A stretch of DNA of 28,320 nucleotides from JBCCSZ01 sp039199225 (GTDB taxonomy: Bacteria; Bacteroidota; Bacteroidia; Chitinophagales; Saprospiraceae), in the NCBI GenBank assembly GCA_039199225.1, contig JBCCSZ010000064.1, positions 1-28,320 of the forward strand, read 5' to 3'. Numbering within the stretch: position 1 is the stretch's first letter; the number at the start of each line of letters is the position of its first letter. The translations under genes and the position numbers were made by a program. The notes beneath the pieces were generated by a model. It saw only the letters and a program-made list of their open reading frames with translations. It did no database searches and had not been told where the DNA came from. Positions 9,800 to 17,500 of the stretch are shown piece after piece.

Positions 9800-9864
9800 G
9801 TAGGCTGATCCACGATGGAAGCCTACACCACTTACAGTTCTTACCGGTTCAAAGCGGCAAGAAC
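9800..9864 (-). promoter_or_regulatory. Two leader hairpins before the VCBS genes
   Basis: In the minus-strand RNA, arms 9855-9864 and 9837-9846 form a 10-bp stem (GTTCTTGCCG with CGGTAAGAAC, 8-nt loop). One pair is G-U in this RNA but A/C mismatched on the other strand, which points to a structure in the minus transcript. A second 7-bp stem pairs 9820-9826 with 9800-9806 (GTAGGCT with AGCCTAC, 13-nt loop) and ends 16 nt before the ATG at 9783. I see no known riboswitch or convincing promoter here. The hairpins could protect the 5' end of a processed VCBS mRNA or control read-through from susD. Confidence 0.45.
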
Positions 9865-9873
9865 GCAAGGTGG

Positions 9874-9915
9874 ATTAAAAAAATAAAAGGCCACCTGAAA
9901 AACAGAGTGGCCTTT
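9874..9915 (-). terminator. Rho-independent terminator after susD (attenuator)
   Basis: A 9-bp perfect stem (9907-9915 with 9886-9894, AAAGGCCAC with GTGGCCTTT) extends by CTG/CAG with one bulge and is followed on the minus strand by a T-rich tract (9875-9885). It lies 19 nt beyond the susD stop and in front of the two VCBS genes. Within a same-strand cluster this suggests partial termination, giving more SusCD than downstream protein. Confidence 0.8.
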
Positions 9916-9934
9916 ATATTTCTTAAATCAACAA

Positions 9935-11479
9935 TTAGTATCCTGGGTTCTGAGGCAAGTTCGGGTTGGTAGAAATTGCTTCAGCAGGGATTGGGAACAA
10001 CAGACGATTTGGTGCAGAAGGATTTGGCTTTTGCTGCCAAGTTCCTAAGAATGTTCCAAAACGAATTTGATCGTTTCTTCTCCATCCTTCCCAATACAAT
10101 TCTCTAGCTCTTTCGTCTAGCAACTCATCCAAGTCCATGCTGGTCAAAGCAGAAGCATTGCGATTGGAACGAATGCTGTTGACGAGATCAAGTGGTGAAT
10201 CAGAAGAGCTACCACCACGTAGGATGGCCTCTGCTTTCATCATCAAAATATCAGCATAGCGGAAAAGTACGTAGTCGTTGTCAGACGCATCACCAGGTGT
10301 TGTGAAATCTGGTGGGTACTTAACGCAACGGATACCTGTCACTTCCAATTGAGCGCCTGTTTGGAACAACTCAAAATCAGTTGTGTAAGACAATGGGTTA
10401 CCAAGGCGGTCTTCCAATGCCTTTCCAGTGGCATCTGTTTGCTGTCCAACGAGGAAACCAGCACTCAATCCACTGCCATTTTCTTGTAGGTATGGTAATT
10501 CTGTATTCCTACGAGTGTCATCATCTTCGAATAGGTTGTACAAGTCTGTCAAAGCGACAAAACCATTCCATCCACCAGGATTGTGGTTGTAGTGTGTGGA
10601 ACAGAACCAGCGAGAACGAACGTTACCGGCGGCTGCACCACTTGTATTTTCAGATACGAAAACAAGCTCGCTAGACTCCTCACCATTTTCAGGAATGAAG
10701 TTATCGAAGTAGTTATCATCAATGGAGTAGTTGCCCGTACCAATGATGAAATCAGTGTGCTCGATGACCTTATTCATGTCAGCAACTTCGAAGTTGTAAG
10801 GACCTTCTTGAGGCATACCATCTCCGGAAGTAGCTTCGTAGACAGCTTTATTAAGGTACAACTTAGCCAACAAAGCGCTACCTGCTGCTTTTGTAGCTAC
10901 AGCAGCTGGACCTGAGTCTGGCAAATCGTTGTAAACAGCCTCCAATTCGCCGATGAGCGTTGTAGCAGCAACTTCGCGCGTCAGCAACTGACTTGGCGGA
11001 TTCAACAGACTTTCATTGCAAGCTCTTCTTGGAATTTTACCGAAGGCATCTAAGGTGTGGAAGTCGGCAAATACCCGTAAGAAAGTAGCCTCAGCTGCCG
11101 TCTGTCCGGTTGCACCATTACATAGAACCTGCTGTGCGTTGAAAGAGTTTCTGTTGAGGGTTCTCCACGAACTGTTGATGAATTCGTGGCTAGGCGTCCA
11201 ACTGTGGCGGTGCAATACCCGCCAGATACCAGCATCATCCCAGTCACGACCTCTGGTAGGACCTGCCAGTCCATCCGTGGTGTGTTCCTGCACGAAAAAG
11301 AAATTGTCTTGAGATTGTAAATCTCTTATGTTACCATATGCACCATTAAGCAATTGTTGAATATCGACCGCTGCTCCGGAAGTAGATGAAATACCATCAT
11401 TCAAATCTTCATCCAGATCTGTACATCCCCAAAAGGAGGCTGTACAAAGTAGTAGACCAAAAATGAAATACTTTTTCAT
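9935..11479 (-). CDS. SusD/RagB-family outer-membrane lipoprotein
   Basis: A 514-aa protein that forms the surface lid and ligand-binding partner of the SusC-like transporter. The signal MKKYFIFGLLLCTASFWGC gives Cys19, followed by TDLDEDLND; acidic residues directly after the Cys fit the lipoprotein surface-export signal of Bacteroidota. The C-terminal RagB/SusD hallmark is clear: ERARELYWEGWRR at 456-468, then NDQIRFG, and the family-typical end NPNLPQNPGY. The middle holds the TPR-like helical segment (LLAKLYLNKAVYEAT). It starts 24 nt after the susC stop, so the two are surely co-transcribed. Ligand specificity cannot be read from the sequence. Confidence 0.95.
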   Translation of the reverse strand: MKKYFIFGLLLCTASFWGCTDLDEDLNDGISSTSGAAVDIQQLLNGAYGNIRDLQSQDNFFFVQEHTTDGLAGPTRGRDWDDAGIWRVLHRHSWTPSHEFINSSWRTLNRNSFNAQQVLCNGATGQTAAEATFLRVFADFHTLDAFGKIPRRACNESLLNPPSQLLTREVAATTLIGELEAVYNDLPDSGPAAVATKAAGSALLAKLYLNKAVYEATSGDGMPQEGPYNFEVADMNKVIEHTDFIIGTGNYSIDDNYFDNFIPENGEESSELVFVSENTSGAAAGNVRSRWFCSTHYNHNPGGWNGFVALTDLYNLFEDDDTRRNTELPYLQENGSGLSAGFLVGQQTDATGKALEDRLGNPLSYTTDFELFQTGAQLEVTGIRCVKYPPDFTTPGDASDNDYVLFRYADILMMKAEAILRGGSSSDSPLDLVNSIRSNRNASALTSMDLDELLDERARELYWEGWRRNDQIRFGTFLGTWQQKPNPSAPNRLLFPIPAEAISTNPNLPQNPGY

Positions 11480-11503
11480 GTTATATAGATTTAATTATTA
11501 ACC

Positions 11504-14500
11504 TTAAAATACTGCGTTTACACCTAGGGTAAAGGTTCTGGCTCTTGGATAAGCCGCATAGTCAATACCAAATGACGGTACGTCGTCTACATTCTTATTC
11601 TTGTTTACTTCAGGATCAAAGCCTTTGTAACCCGTAATCAAGAACAGGTTCTGGCCAGTCAAGAACAAACGTAGAGAGGACAACCAAGTCATCGTTTCTG
11701 GAACGGGGAAGGTGTATCCAATCGTTAGGTTAGCTAGTCTTACGTGGTCGGCATCTTCCAAAAACAAAGTGGAAGGAATCGGTGCATCACCTGCGACCTG
11801 TGCGGTTGACAATACTCTTTCATCAACATTCGCACCACCTTCTAAGGCTGCGCGGCTGAACAATGCCAATGCCGTATTGTCGAACACCTGGTGGCCAAAG
11901 GCTCCTTGTAGATAAACGCTCACATCGAAATCTTTGTATCTCACAGCAGAACGGAAACCGATTGTGAAATCTGGGTTTGGATCGCCGACAAATTTTCTAT
12001 CGCCCAAGCCTGGAGGAACGATACCACTGGCAGTATTCTCATTGTCGCCATTGATGTCTTCATACTGAGCAATACCTTCAGAGTTGAAGCCATTGAAAAC
12101 AGGCAGGTAGAAAGCATACAGTGGCTGGCCATCAAATAGTAATTGTCCACGCTGGTTGGAAAGTCCCTGTCCGTTGATTTCACCAGTGATGATACCAGCA
12201 GGGAAAATGTTTGACACACCATTGATTTCGTTCTGGTAGTAACTGGCGTTGAAACCAAGCTCCCAGTTAAAGTCTGATTTATCAACCAACAAAGCGTTGA
12301 TGTTGAATTCCAAACCGCTGTTGTCAACCGTTACACCTTCGAGGTTTCTCCATACAAATACGTCTGGCCCAGGTTGTGCAGCACGGAGGCGGAACAACAA
12401 GTCTTCTGTTTGCTTGAAGAAGTAGTCGATGGAACCTGTAAACCTGTAATCACCGAATCCAAAGTCGATACCGACGTTGTACTGTGTCGTTTCTTCCCAC
12501 TGCAAAGCAGGGTTACCGATGTTATCCTGCTGCAAACCAGAACCATCGTCCAGTGGTTTGAAGACAGTCTGTGCACTACCAGATGGGAATTCCTGGTTAC
12601 CAGTGATACCCCAACCAACGCGTAATTTCAAGTCATCGAAAACTTCAGGAGCAAAATCTTCTTCGCTGATTTTCCATGCAACGGCAGCCGATGGGAAAAC
12701 ACCGTATTTGTTGTCGTCTCCAAAGCGGCTGGAACCATCCGCACGAACGGTACCAGTAATCAAGTACTTGCCATTGATGTCGAAGTTCAAGCGACCGAAG
12801 AAAGACTGCAATTCGTCCTTAGGGTCGAAGAAAGAACTGTTGTCATTTGGTGGGAAACTGCTCGCAAAGTTCAAGTTGTTTACATAGAGGCTTTGGTCGT
12901 CTACAGAGTAGCCAGTACCACGCTGTGTATTTCCTTTTCTGATAAACTCTTGGTAAGAATAACCTACAATGGCGTTCAAGCCGACATTGCTGTTCAAATC
13001 TTTATTGTACTCTAAAGTGTGTTCAAACAACTGAGTGTAAGCCTCGATGTTGTCAATCACACCAATTCCACCACTACCTATGGCAAAGTTGGCATTGAGC
13101 AATCTGGAAACGGCTACTCTTCTGGAAGATTCTGAACGGTCAATACCATAGTTGAACTTGTATGTCAATCCATCGATGATTTTGACATTGGCGAAAATGT
13201 TACCGAAGATTCTGGAAGTCTCTGTAACATCATCGTAGTATTCGAGGAAAGCCAGTGGGTTTCTTTCGTTGTCACTTGGCTGGATAAAACCTGCTACATC
13301 GCTGAATGGACGAGTCGGGTTCCATCTGAGAGCCGAAACCATCATATCCCCTTCTGCACCTACTTGATCAGAAAGAGCTGCTGCTTGGTCATTGATGAAA
13401 GAAGCAATCATCTTACCACCAACGTCAACGCGATCGTTGAACAGGCTCTGTGTAATATTAATGGTACCGGAGTACTTTTTCAAACCAGTATCCTTGATGA
13501 TCCCTTCTTGATCCTGGATACCAACAGACAAACGGTATCTTCCACCGCTTTCTGTAGAACCACCATAGGTCAGGTTGTGGTTTTGTACCACGCCCGTTCT
13601 CAGGATTTCATCGAAGGCATTTACATCATCACCAAAGTCGATGTTGCTGTTGTTGGTTTCCGTTACAAAACGGTCAGCAGACAGCAAGTCGTACTTGCGC
13701 CCTTCCGGCATGGTGTTGATACCAATGGAACTAGACAATTCCACAGTTGGCTTTCCGGAAGTACCTTTTTTGGTTGTGATAAGGATAACACCGTTGGCAC
13801 CACGAGAACCATAAATGGCAGTAGCGGAGGCATCCTTCAATACACTGATGGACTCGATGTCCGCAGGGTTGATAAAGTTCAGTGGGTTTCTAGCAGATTG
13901 GCGACCTGCACCAACATCTGCTCCAGCACTGATGTCCCGGCCATCCAATGGAATACCGTCCAGTACAATCAGCGGGTTGTTGCCCGATCTGATGGAAGAA
14001 GCACCGCGAATACGAATGTCGACAGCGGCACCAGGCTCTCCTGAGCTACCCGTGATCTGAACACCGGCCAAACGACCTTGGATCAGTTGTTCTGGTGTTG
14101 TTTGGAAACCCTGGTTGAAGTCTTCCTCACCAACGACATCTACAGCACCTGTCGCATCTTGCTTGCGAACACTACCGTAACCGATGACGACGACTTCGTC
14201 GAGTACCGTACCTGCTTTGAGTTGTACATCGACAACGTTGGAAGCACCGAGCTCCACCACTGTATTGGCAAAACCGGTGTAAGAAAACTCCAATTGAGTT
14301 TGTCCTTCCTCCACTTCAATGGAGTACTTTCCGTCAAAGTCGGTAATGGCCCCATTACTTGTTCCGACCACGATAACAGTCGCTCCGATCAGCGGCTCGT
14401 CGGTCTCGCCATCCGTTACAGTACCTGTCACGGTGCGTTGGGCCAAGGCGAAATTGCTGCAAGCGAGTAACGCGATCAGCAATACAAACTTGGTAAAGTT

Positions 14501-14518
14501 GTTTAATTTAAGTTTCAT
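11504..14518 (-). CDS. SusC/RagA-family TonB-dependent outer-membrane receptor
   Basis: A 1004-aa outer-membrane active transporter that imports SusD-captured ligand using TonB-ExbBD energy. A signal peptide runs from residue 1 to about 26 (cleavage at ALA-Q). Then come a carboxypeptidase-regulatory-like (CarboxypepD_reg) domain at about 28-105 (VTGTVTDGETDEPLIGATV, YTGF), the SusC linker DEVVVIGYGSVRKQDATGAV, and the plug domain at about 117-252 with the hallmark LKDASATAIYGSRGANGVI. The remainder is the 22-strand barrel, ending in the aromatic terminus TFTLGVNAVF. No N-terminal secretin/STN domain is seen, so signalling through an anti-sigma factor is unlikely, and no ECF sigma gene lies beside it. 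It is the first gene of the minus-strand cluster, with a ~250-nt leader if the candidate promoter at 14769-14776 is used. Confidence 0.96.
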   Translation of the reverse strand: MKLKLNNFTKFVLLIALLACSNFALAQRTVTGTVTDGETDEPLIGATVIVVGTSNGAITDFDGKYSIEVEEGQTQLEFSYTGFANTVVELGASNVVDVQLKAGTVLDEVVVIGYGSVRKQDATGAVDVVGEEDFNQGFQTTPEQLIQGRLAGVQITGSSGEPGAAVDIRIRGASSIRSGNNPLIVLDGIPLDGRDISAGADVGAGRQSARNPLNFINPADIESISVLKDASATAIYGSRGANGVILITTKKGTSGKPTVELSSSIGINTMPEGRKYDLLSADRFVTETNNSNIDFGDDVNAFDEILRTGVVQNHNLTYGGSTESGGRYRLSVGIQDQEGIIKDTGLKKYSGTINITQSLFNDRVDVGGKMIASFINDQAAALSDQVGAEGDMMVSALRWNPTRPFSDVAGFIQPSDNERNPLAFLEYYDDVTETSRIFGNIFANVKIIDGLTYKFNYGIDRSESSRRVAVSRLLNANFAIGSGGIGVIDNIEAYTQLFEHTLEYNKDLNSNVGLNAIVGYSYQEFIRKGNTQRGTGYSVDDQSLYVNNLNFASSFPPNDNSSFFDPKDELQSFFGRLNFDINGKYLITGTVRADGSSRFGDDNKYGVFPSAAVAWKISEEDFAPEVFDDLKLRVGWGITGNQEFPSGSAQTVFKPLDDGSGLQQDNIGNPALQWEETTQYNVGIDFGFGDYRFTGSIDYFFKQTEDLLFRLRAAQPGPDVFVWRNLEGVTVDNSGLEFNINALLVDKSDFNWELGFNASYYQNEINGVSNIFPAGIITGEINGQGLSNQRGQLLFDGQPLYAFYLPVFNGFNSEGIAQYEDINGDNENTASGIVPPGLGDRKFVGDPNPDFTIGFRSAVRYKDFDVSVYLQGAFGHQVFDNTALALFSRAALEGGANVDERVLSTAQVAGDAPIPSTLFLEDADHVRLANLTIGYTFPVPETMTWLSSLRLFLTGQNLFLITGYKGFDPEVNKNKNVDDVPSFGIDYAAYPRARTFTLGVNAVF

Positions 14519-14888
14519 ACACTAATTCAGGTTTAGTTAAAAATATTTATTGTACGATCAGAAATACTTGGTATTCAAATAGTTACAAAGTCGTATATGC
14601 CTTACCTATTGCAAAATGGTGTAAGGAAAACACTAAGCCTGTGTAAAAATGACAAATATGAGCATAAAAACCAAACAGAATTGGAAATAACCTATATTGG
14701 ATTTTACGACAAGTCTGCCTTACAAAATAAAATTGGGTTTTAGAAAGAGTTGGTTGTTAGATCAAAAACAAATATATGGCATATAATGTTAAAAAAGGCA
14801 GTATTGCAGCTGAATTTTCTAAGCTGTGAAGGAATAAAGTAATTAAATATCTATATTTCGACAAAATACACAATTTCTATATTTACAT
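14519..14888 (-). promoter_or_regulatory. Divergent intergenic region susC / protease
   Basis: A 370-bp AT-rich region between divergent genes, with no credible ORF. On the minus strand there is a perfect Bacteroidota -7 element (TATATTTG, 14776 to 14769) without a clear TTG at -33; using it would give a susC leader of about 245 nt. A second, one-mismatch element (CATATTTG) lies near 14654-14661. An inverted repeat CCTTAC/GTAAGG (14600-14605 and 14621-14626) sits in the would-be leader. On the plus strand TATATTTC at 14852-14859 is a weak candidate -7 for the protease gene. No regulator gene adjoins it. Confidence 0.4.
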
Positions 14889-16109
14889 ATGAAATTCGTT
14901 TTCACTGTTCTGATGCTCTTTCTTAGTATCTGGGGAAGATCACAATACAATTTTGATATTCTCCAAGGAAAACAGGCCATACAAATCCCGTTTGAACTGG
15001 ATAATAACTTCATTGTCATCAGAATCACTGTGAATAAAACACTACCCTTACGTTTCATCTTTGACACAGGTGCCGAGCATACCATTTTGACCAAAGGCGA
15101 ACTTTCGGCCTCGCTCGGCTTGCGTTACGAAAGAGAATTTCAGCTCATAGGGGCTGATTTACAGACTCAGCTCACCGCTTATCTGAGTCGACGAAACCAT
15201 CTACAAGTCGGCGATGCCATCTTTCCATCGATGGACCTTCTGGTGCTGAAGGAGGATTATTTACACATAGAAGAGTATACTGGGACGGCCATACATGGCA
15301 TCCTGGGCGCAGATTTTTTCAAACGATTTGTCGTAAAGATCGATTACAGAAGGAAGGAAATCACCTTGGAAAGCCACAACAGCTTCGTAGTTCCGTCAAA
15401 ATATAGAGAAATTCCAGTGGAAATTCACCGCCACAAACCCTATATCCGCTCCCACATACAGTTACAAACGGGCAGTGCAGAAATTCCGGTTAAATTACTA
15501 ATTGATACAGGGGCCAGCCTTTCACTATTGATACACAATGAAACCAGTCCTGCACTAAAGCTGCCCGAGCAAGTGATTAGCGGCAAGGTGGGCATGGGAC
15601 TGGGAGGTGTCATAGAAGGATTCATTGGACGTTTGCAGGAGTGTTGCATTGGAAAAAACTGTTTCGACAACATCATCACGAACTTTCAAACACTCGACTC
15701 TGTCAGGGATACCTCCTTTCTCAATGGCCGCAATGGCCTGATTGGAAGTACTCTTTTACAGCGATTTACAATTTACATCGACTATGTGGCAGGGCGCCTC
15801 TATGTCCGTCCGCACAGGCGATACAAGAGAGCGTTTCGCTTTGATCGCAGCGGTTTGGGTGTCATTGCATCGGGCGAAAATCTCAGTCAGTTCGTTGTCC
15901 AACAGGTCCTGGAAGGCTCACCAGCTGATGAGGCAGGTGTTCAGATCGGCGATGAAATCCTCAAGATCAATGGTGTCCCTTCTGCCCTACTGACCTTACA
16001 GGGAATTGCCTTTCGATTCCAAAGAAGGGGATCGAAGAAAATAAAGCTGCTGGTTCGGCGAAATGGACGGAGGGAAAAATTGGATTTTCAGCTCCGAGAC
16101 CTCATCTAG
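14889..16109 (+). CDS. Secreted two-lobe retropepsin-like aspartic protease with PDZ domain
   Basis: A 406-aa protein with a signal peptide MKFVFTVLMLFLSIWGRSQ. It has two aspartic-protease lobes in one chain: FDTGAEHTIL (Asp59) with its partner hydrophobic-Gly motif ILG at 138-140, and LIDTGASLSLL (Asp206) with LIG at 284-286. Retroviral-type proteases build the active site from two DTG copies, so this chain can form it internally. A PDZ domain occupies about 320-400 (GLGVIASGENL, GSPADEAGVQIGDEILKING). The architecture matches the Bacteroidota 'aspartyl protease with PDZ' family (clan AA). It is likely periplasmic and may recognise C-termini or unfolded chains through the PDZ domain; its substrate is unknown. 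It is divergent from susC, with no evidence of shared control, and 221 bp upstream of rplU. Confidence 0.88.
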   Translation: MKFVFTVLMLFLSIWGRSQYNFDILQGKQAIQIPFELDNNFIVIRITVNKTLPLRFIFDTGAEHTILTKGELSASLGLRYEREFQLIGADLQTQLTAYLSRRNHLQVGDAIFPSMDLLVLKEDYLHIEEYTGTAIHGILGADFFKRFVVKIDYRRKEITLESHNSFVVPSKYREIPVEIHRHKPYIRSHIQLQTGSAEIPVKLLIDTGASLSLLIHNETSPALKLPEQVISGKVGMGLGGVIEGFIGRLQECCIGKNCFDNIITNFQTLDSVRDTSFLNGRNGLIGSTLLQRFTIYIDYVAGRLYVRPHRRYKRAFRFDRSGLGVIASGENLSQFVVQQVLEGSPADEAGVQIGDEILKINGVPSALLTLQGIAFRFQRRGSKKIKLLVRRNGRREKLDFQLRDLI

Positions 16110-16253
16110 CCTCCCTTGTCCAGTAGAGGGACCAAAAGTACTGTATCAACTCTTTTCATAGTAGCCAACACCATGTATAACAGCCTCTCCATCAACTACT
16201 TGCACAATAAAACTTACACAATATCTGGCGATGCGTTTTTACGAGACACTACA

Positions 16254-16285
16254 TTTGTATAAATGACGTTATAATCGTATCTTTG
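16254..16285 (+). promoter_or_regulatory. Promoter of rplU-rpmA
   Basis: TTTG at 16254-16257, a 20-bp spacer and TATCTTTG at 16278-16285 match the Bacteroidota housekeeping sigma consensus (TTTG / TAnnTTTG) fully. Transcription would begin near 16291, giving a ~40-nt leader before the rplU ATG. Confidence 0.75.
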
Positions 16286-16330
16286 CACCCGCCAAATTGA
16301 TAAACTTTTATTCACTAAAATCAACAGACA

Positions 16331-16642
16331 ATGTTTGCAATCGTCACCATAGCTGGTCAGCAATTCAAAGTCGAAGAAGGGCAAGAGCTCTTCGTCCACC
16401 AGCTGGCGGCCTCAGAAGGGGAAAGTCTGACCTTCGACCAAGTACATTTGGTCGATCAGGATGGAAATGTAACCCTCGGCAAGCCGGTCCTGGGATCGGC
16501 CAACGTCAAAGCTACTGTCCTCGGACATCAGAAAGGAGATAAAGTAATTGTTTTTAAGAAGAAGCGCCGCAAAGGTTATCGGGTAAAGAATGGTCACCGC
16601 CAATCTTTCACTAAGATTAAGATAGATGGGATCACTGTCTGA
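16331..16642 (+). CDS. rplU: 50S ribosomal protein L21
   Basis: A 103-aa protein of the normal size for bacterial L21. It begins MFAIVTIAGQQFKVEEGQ and contains GKPVLGSANVKATVLGH and the basic segment VFKKKRRKGYRVKNGHRQ before FTKIKIDGI, all canonical. It binds 23S rRNA in the large subunit. It has none of the C-terminal extension that many Flavobacteriia L21 proteins carry; that extension appears instead on L27 downstream. It is the first gene of the rplU-rpmA pair, with a full consensus promoter upstream. Confidence 0.98.
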   Translation: MFAIVTIAGQQFKVEEGQELFVHQLAASEGESLTFDQVHLVDQDGNVTLGKPVLGSANVKATVLGHQKGDKVIVFKKKRRKGYRVKNGHRQSFTKIKIDGITV

Positions 16643-16652
16643 TTTCAGACGG
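16635..16652 (+). terminator. Small hairpin at the rplU stop
   Basis: A 7-bp stem (CTGTCTG with CAGACGG, one G-T pair, ATTT loop) overlaps the TGA stop of rplU at 16640-16642. A T-run follows only after about 11 nt, so at best it is a weak terminator or an RNA-processing or stability signal between rplU and rpmA. Confidence 0.3.
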
Positions 16653-16725
16653 AAAAATCTTGTTTTTTACTTTATTTCGCTTTTTTTTTAGCTTATATTT
16701 TTATAAATTGTAAAATCTTATTAAA

Positions 16726-17349
16726 ATGGCACATAAAAAAGGTGTTGGTTGTACGGATAATGGACGGGATAGTATTAGTAAACGCTTGGGAGTAAAGCTC
16801 TTCGGCGGCCAACACGCAAAAGCTGGAAATATTATCATTCGCCAACGAGGCACTAAATTTCACGCTGGCGACAACGTGTACATGGGTAAAGATCATACCC
16901 TGCACGCTGCAATTGACGGTAAAGTTCTTTTCAAAAAGAAACGAAATAATAGAACTTTCGTATACATACAGCCGTTAGATGTAGTAGAGGAAAAAGTAGC
17001 TAAGGTCGAAAATACTGCTAAAGTGGCCGCCCCAGCTCCTACTCCTCCACCGGCCGAAACAACGGTTTCAGTTGCCGACGACCTGAAAAAAGTAGAAGGA
17101 ATTGGTCCAAAGATTGAGCAGATACTCAATGATAATGGTATCAAGACATTTGTTGACCTTTCCAATACACCTGCTGCAAAAATAAAGGAAATGTTGGAAG
17201 CTGCCGGTAGCAGATACCGCGCTCACAATCCAACAACCTGGCCAGAACAGGCCCGATTAGCTGCCAATGGAGAGTGGGAACGCCTCAAAATCTGGCAAGA
17301 TGAGCTGGATGGTGGAAAAATCGTTAATGCAGCCACTGAAGAAGAATAA
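16726..17349 (+). CDS. rpmA: 50S ribosomal protein L27 fused to a helix-hairpin-helix domain
   Basis: Residues 1-84 are L27 (MAHKKGVGCTDNGRDS, RLGVKLFGGQHAKAGNIIIRQRG, FHAGDNVYMGKDHTLHA), which sits near the peptidyl-transferase centre. Bacterial L27 is usually about 85 aa; this protein is 207 aa. A Pro/Ala-rich linker (about 100-113) leads to a helix-hairpin-helix-like module: DDLKKVEGIGPKIEQIL at 118-134, then GIKTFVDLSNTPAAKIKEML. A tail at 168-198 contains TTWPEQARLAANGEWERL and QDELDGGK. This module is the one I recall attached to L21 in many Bacteroidota. The linker and tail are in frame with no disruption, so it is not a sequencing artefact on its face. It lies 83 nt downstream of rplU, possibly with its own weak -7 (TATATTTT) in the T-rich gap. 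The extension's role is unknown; HhH domains usually bind nucleic acid. Confidence 0.96.
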   Translation: MAHKKGVGCTDNGRDSISKRLGVKLFGGQHAKAGNIIIRQRGTKFHAGDNVYMGKDHTLHAAIDGKVLFKKKRNNRTFVYIQPLDVVEEKVAKVENTAKVAAPAPTPPPAETTVSVADDLKKVEGIGPKIEQILNDNGIKTFVDLSNTPAAKIKEMLEAAGSRYRAHNPTTWPEQARLAANGEWERLKIWQDELDGGKIVNAATEEE

Positions 17350-17390
17350 AGATGTTTTAGTTTTCATAGCTTTATATTTTTTGTTGTTTA

Positions 17391-17416
17391 GCCCTGACCG
17401 CCCGGTCGGGGCTTTT
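17391..17416 (+). terminator. Rho-independent terminator of rplU-rpmA
   Basis: GCCCTGACCG (17391-17400) pairs with CGGTCGGGGC (17403-17412) with one T-G pair, then TTTT. It lies 41 nt after the rpmA stop. The opposite strand has no T-run, so it serves the plus-strand operon only. Confidence 0.85.
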
Positions 17417-17500
17417 AGTTTCTACCAGCCACATTCTGCGTTTTTCCTACTTTGCAACCTCCCCTCTTTCCATCCAAGCAAGCGCAAGCTGCGGCCTATC

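Noticed and set aside
13364..14044. Plus-strand ORF of 226 codons inside susC
   Set aside because: Antisense to the conserved SusC plug and early barrel; no recognisable domain and no promoter or start signal of its own.
14519..14888. ECF sigma / anti-sigma or hybrid two-component regulator for the SusCD cluster
   Set aside because: No such ORF exists next to susC within the window, and SusC lacks the N-terminal signalling domain that would require an anti-sigma partner.
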